Positions 61,788 through 64,000 of a stretch of 64,000 bases of DNA are shown in pieces. A model generated the notes under the pieces. It had not been told where the DNA came from. It saw nothing but the letters and a program-made list of their open reading frames with translations, and ran no database searches. The stretch is from Rugosimonospora africana (GTDB lineage: Bacteria > Actinomycetota > Actinomycetes > Mycobacteriales > Micromonosporaceae): the NCBI RefSeq assembly GCF_016862975.1, contig NZ_BONZ01000077.1, positions 48,175 to 112,174 on the forward strand, given 5' to 3'. Made by a program: the position numbers and the translations under genes. The stretch's first letter is position 1. Each line of letters starts with the position of its first letter.

Positions 61788-64000
61788 GCAGGGGTACCCT
61801 CGCCCGGCGCACCGCCCGCCCCCGGCCGCCGATCCCCGGCGCCGTCGGTGTCGAACTCGTCGTCGAGGTCCTTGACGTCCGCGTCGTCCACGTCGACCTC
61901 GTCGCGATCGGCCGGGCGGCTGTCGCGCTCGCGCGACTCCCCGCCGGTCTCGTCGAGATCGTCGTCGCCTCGGTCGTCCCGGTCCTCGTCGTCATCATCT
62001 TCGACGTCCCGGTCGTCGTCATCTTCGTCGTCGTCTTCGTCATCTTCGTCGTCGATGCCGATGGCGTCGCTGACGTCGGCTGGGTGGACCCGATCGCCGC
62101 GCTCGTCGTCATATCCGAGCTCGTCGTCGTCTTCGTCTTCGTCTTCGTCTTCGTAGTCGTCGTCATCGTCGTACTCGTCGGCGTCGTCGTCTTCGTCGCG
62201 ATCGGCGGCGACATCGTCGTCGTCGAACTCGGCCTCGTCGTCGTCAGCGGCGTCGTCATCGTCGTGCTCGTCGGCGTCGTCCTCGTCGCGATCGGCGGCG
62301 ACGTCATCGCCGTCGCGCCTGTCATCGCCGCGCCCGTCGCCGTCGTCTTCGGAGTACTCGCCTTCCTCGGAGTACTCGTCGTCGGGGTCCTCGGCCTCGT
62401 CCAGGGTCACGCCGTCGAGTTCCAGCAGGCGCTCGGCCGCGTCCGTGGTGGCCTCGTCGTCAGCCTCCACGGCACGAGCGAACCATTCCCGCGCCTCGTC
62501 GCGCCGGTCAGCGGCCAGCAGCCCGTCCGCGTACGCGTACCGGAGCCGGGCCGCCCACGGCGCGTCGACGCCAAGCTCCCGTACCTGGAGCATCGCCAGC
62601 GCCGCCTCGTCCTGGCCGAGGTCGCGTCGCGCTCCCGCCGCCACGATCAGCAGCTCGATCGCCTCGCCCGAATCGAGCTGGCCGCGGTCGGCCGACCGGT
62701 AGATGTCGATCGCCTTCTCCGGGCGGCCCAGGGCCCGCTCGCAGTCCGCCAGCACCGCCAGATGGGTCTGCTGACCGGTCATCCGGTGGTAGGTGCGCAG
62801 CTCCGCGACAGCGGTCTGCCACTGCCCTGCGTGGTACGCGGCGATCCCGACCGCCTCCCGTACCACCGGGATACGCGAGGCGAGCCTGCGCGCGGCGATC
62901 GCGTGCTCCAGCGCCGTCTCGGGGTCGTCGTCGACCAGCTGACCGGCGGCCACCAGCCGGCGGGCGACAGTCTCGGCCACCGACCGCGACAGCGAGCGCA
63001 GCTCGGCGCGTACGTCGTTGTCGAGCATGTCCGGGGTGATGCTCTCGTCCAGTTCCGGGCCGGTCTCCCGGGCTCCGACCTCTCGCCGGAAGGTCTCCCG
63101 GCCACGGTCGGTGCGAGCCTGCTCGTCCCGGGGGCGGTCGGCCCAGCGGCCGGCGTCACGCGGTGCCTCGTCGCGCCGGTACCCGCCGCGCGGTGCCTCA
63201 TCACGTCGGGCGCCGTCGCGGGGTGCCCGGTCGGCACGGTCGTACCGGCCCCGGTCCGGCCGCTCGGCCGGGCCACGATCGCGGGGACCACGATCGCGGT
63301 CGAAACCACGGTCACGGCCGGCGCCACGGTCGCGGTCGAAGCCTCCGGGCCGCTGGGGCCTGTCGTCACGCCGGAATCCGCCACGGTCCTCGCGCGGCCG
63401 GTCATCACGGGCACGGTCCTGGCGGAAGCCCGGGCGCTCATCGCGCCGGTACCCACCCCGGTCGTCCTGCCGGTAACCGCCCCGGTCGTCCCGGCGGTAG
63501 CCGCCGCGATCCTCACGGGGCCGATCGTCACGCGGCCGGTCGCCCCGGAAGCCCGGCCGGTCACCACGGAACCCGGGCCGGTCGTCGCGCCGGAACCCGC
63601 CCCGGTCCTCACGCGGACGGTCCTCACGCGGGCGGTCGTCGCGCCGGTAGCCGCCGCGGTCGTCGCGGGGCCGGTCATCACGCGGCCGGTCACCACGGAA
63701 CCCGGGTCGGTCATCGCGCCGGAACCCGCCGCGGTCCTCACGGGGCCGGTCATCACGAGGTCGGTCACCACGGAACCCGCCACGGTCGTCGCGCGGCCGA
63801 TCGTCACGCGACCGGTCGCCACGGAAACCCGGACGGTCGCCACGGAACCCGGGACGATCGTCACGCCGGAACCCACCGCGATCCTCACGCGGACGGTCAT
63901 CGCGCCGGAACCCACCGCGATCCTCACGGGGCCGGTCATCGCGCCGGTAGCCGCCACGGTCCTCACGGGGCCGGTCATCACGCGACCGGTCACCACGGAA
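61784..64000 (-). CDS. TPR-like protein with Arg/Gly/Asp repeat domain and polyacidic tail (5' end beyond window)
   Basis: The frame is open to the right edge, so at least 738 residues are visible and the start is outside. An internal ATG at 63028 should not be taken as the start. Visible residues 1-325: repeats of FRRDDRPREDRGG, FRGDRP and YRRDDRGG type, then a less regular Arg/Asp/Gly part. About 325-530: helical, TPR-like (ETALEHAIAARRLASRIPVV, WQTAVAELRTYHRMTGQQTH, ALGRPEKAIDIYRSADRGQL). About 530-738: extreme Asp/Glu tail broken by repeated DDVAADRDEDD units. Such charge-segregated, RGG-like sequence suggests RNA binding or condensate formation; inferred only. Coupled to the HAD gene. 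Confidence 0.85.
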   Translation of the reverse strand, partial: FRGDRSRDDRPREDRGGYRRDDRPREDRGGFRRDDRPREDRGGFRRDDRPGFRGDRPGFRGDRSRDDRPRDDRGGFRGDRPRDDRPREDRGGFRRDDRPGFRGDRPRDDRPRDDRGGYRRDDRPREDRPREDRGGFRRDDRPGFRGDRPGFRGDRPRDDRPREDRGGYRRDDRGGYRQDDRGGYRRDERPGFRQDRARDDRPREDRGGFRRDDRPQRPGGFDRDRGAGRDRGFDRDRGPRDRGPAERPDRGRYDRADRAPRDGARRDEAPRGGYRRDEAPRDAGRWADRPRDEQARTDRGRETFRREVGARETGPELDESITPDMLDNDVRAELRSLSRSVAETVARRLVAAGQLVDDDPETALEHAIAARRLASRIPVVREAVGIAAYHAGQWQTAVAELRTYHRMTGQQTHLAVLADCERALGRPEKAIDIYRSADRGQLDSGEAIELLIVAAGARRDLGQDEAALAMLQVRELGVDAPWAARLRYAYADGLLAADRRDEAREWFARAVEADDEATTDAAERLLELDGVTLDEAEDPDDEYSEEGEYSEDDGDGRGDDRRDGDDVAADRDEDDADEHDDDDAADDDEAEFDDDDVAADRDEDDDADEYDDDDDYEDEDEDEDDDELGYDDERGDRVHPADVSDAIGIDDEDDEDDDEDDDDRDVEDDDDEDRDDRGDDDLDETGGESRERDSRPADRDEVDVDDADVKDLDDEFDTDGAGDRRPGAGGAPGEGTPA
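63200..64000. repeat. imperfect tandem repeats encoding Arg/Asp/Gly-rich domain
   Basis: From about 63360 to the edge the DNA is built of short units such as GGTCATCACGCGG, CCGCGGTCCTCACG and CGGAACCC in varying order, all multiples of three. They encode RDDRP, REDRGG and FRGDRP modules. The array continues beyond the window. Unequal unit order argues against a CRISPR array. Confidence 0.8.

Noticed and set aside
61732..62325. Thr/Ser-rich minus-strand frame in the acidic region
   Set aside because: It is a shifted reading of the Asp/Glu codons (GAC/GAT runs) of the TPR protein tail.
62779..63996. Long frame rich in Val, Thr, Gly and Met repeats on the minus strand
   Set aside because: It is an out-of-frame reading of the Arg/Asp/Gly repeats; the TPR protein frame continues through the same DNA to the window edge and carries the recognisable domains.
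63350..64000. Possible CRISPR array
   Set aside because: Repeat units are short, all in multiples of three, in variable order without unique spacers, and encode a regular Arg/Asp/Gly protein.

Overview
The window is high-GC DNA with frequent GTG starts, 1-4 bp translational overlaps and a gene order typical of the Actinomycetota chromosome. The right-hand part carries, all on the minus strand, TPR protein > HAD phosphatase > helical Lys/Ala-rich protein > small protein > tlyA > nadK > recN > steA > mctB > MraY-like > murJ > glycosyltransferase > phosphatase-like membrane protein > pyrG > NUDIX > ald > xerD > parA > scpA > scpB > rluB > cmk > der. That order is shared by mycobacteria and Micromonosporaceae. 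Protein flavour (Acg-type nitroreductases, DosS/DosR-like pair, DUF4865, LtrA) fits a Micromonosporaceae-like soil actinomycete; the genus is inference.

Layout. 1-560: remnants of IS5-type transposases. 560-13600: accessory and regulatory genes. These include a TetR/membrane-protein pair with a palindromic operator, a trpB-trpA-gntR operon behind a perfect 12-bp inverted repeat, a DosS-like histidine kinase and DosR-like regulator with a PPOx-fold protein and two Acg-like nitroreductases (two DosR-box-like 14-mers lie in the intergenic regions), and a phosphotransferase. 13600-25640: secreted and transferred genes. Three paralogous secreted parallel beta-helix proteins have constant ends and a variable middle; copies 1 and 3 share an upstream element. 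Between copies 2 and 3 sit a LuxR regulator, an uncharacterised membrane protein/Tat-lipoprotein pair, a truncated SUKH gene, an arsenic cassette (arsR, aquaporin, arsC, divergent arsI) and a TetR/hydrolase pair.

25725-32221: the chromosome segregation block der-cmk-rluB-scpB-scpA-parA, with unusually long disordered tails on ScpB and ScpA. 32469-38840: an accessory insertion between parA and xerD (lipoprotein, DUF4865, MBL-fold, GNAT, LtrA, membrane proteins, TetR). 38914-64000: the rest of the conserved block, interrupted by a TetR at 41195 and a GntR-TetR fusion regulator with its divergent FAD monooxygenase at 55337-57543. The cell-envelope stretch 44485-52163 (phosphatase-like, GT4, MurJ, MraY-like, MctB) looks like one translationally coupled operon.

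Most unusual items: the constant-end/variable-middle beta-helix family; a 52-bp hairpin repeat present once between genes and once in frame inside a HAD phosphatase gene; and a protein at the right edge with a long Arg/Gly/Asp repeat domain, a TPR-like middle and a very acidic tail, whose start lies beyond the window. No tRNA, rRNA or CRISPR array was seen. All function calls come from reading translated sequence and motifs by eye; no database search was made.
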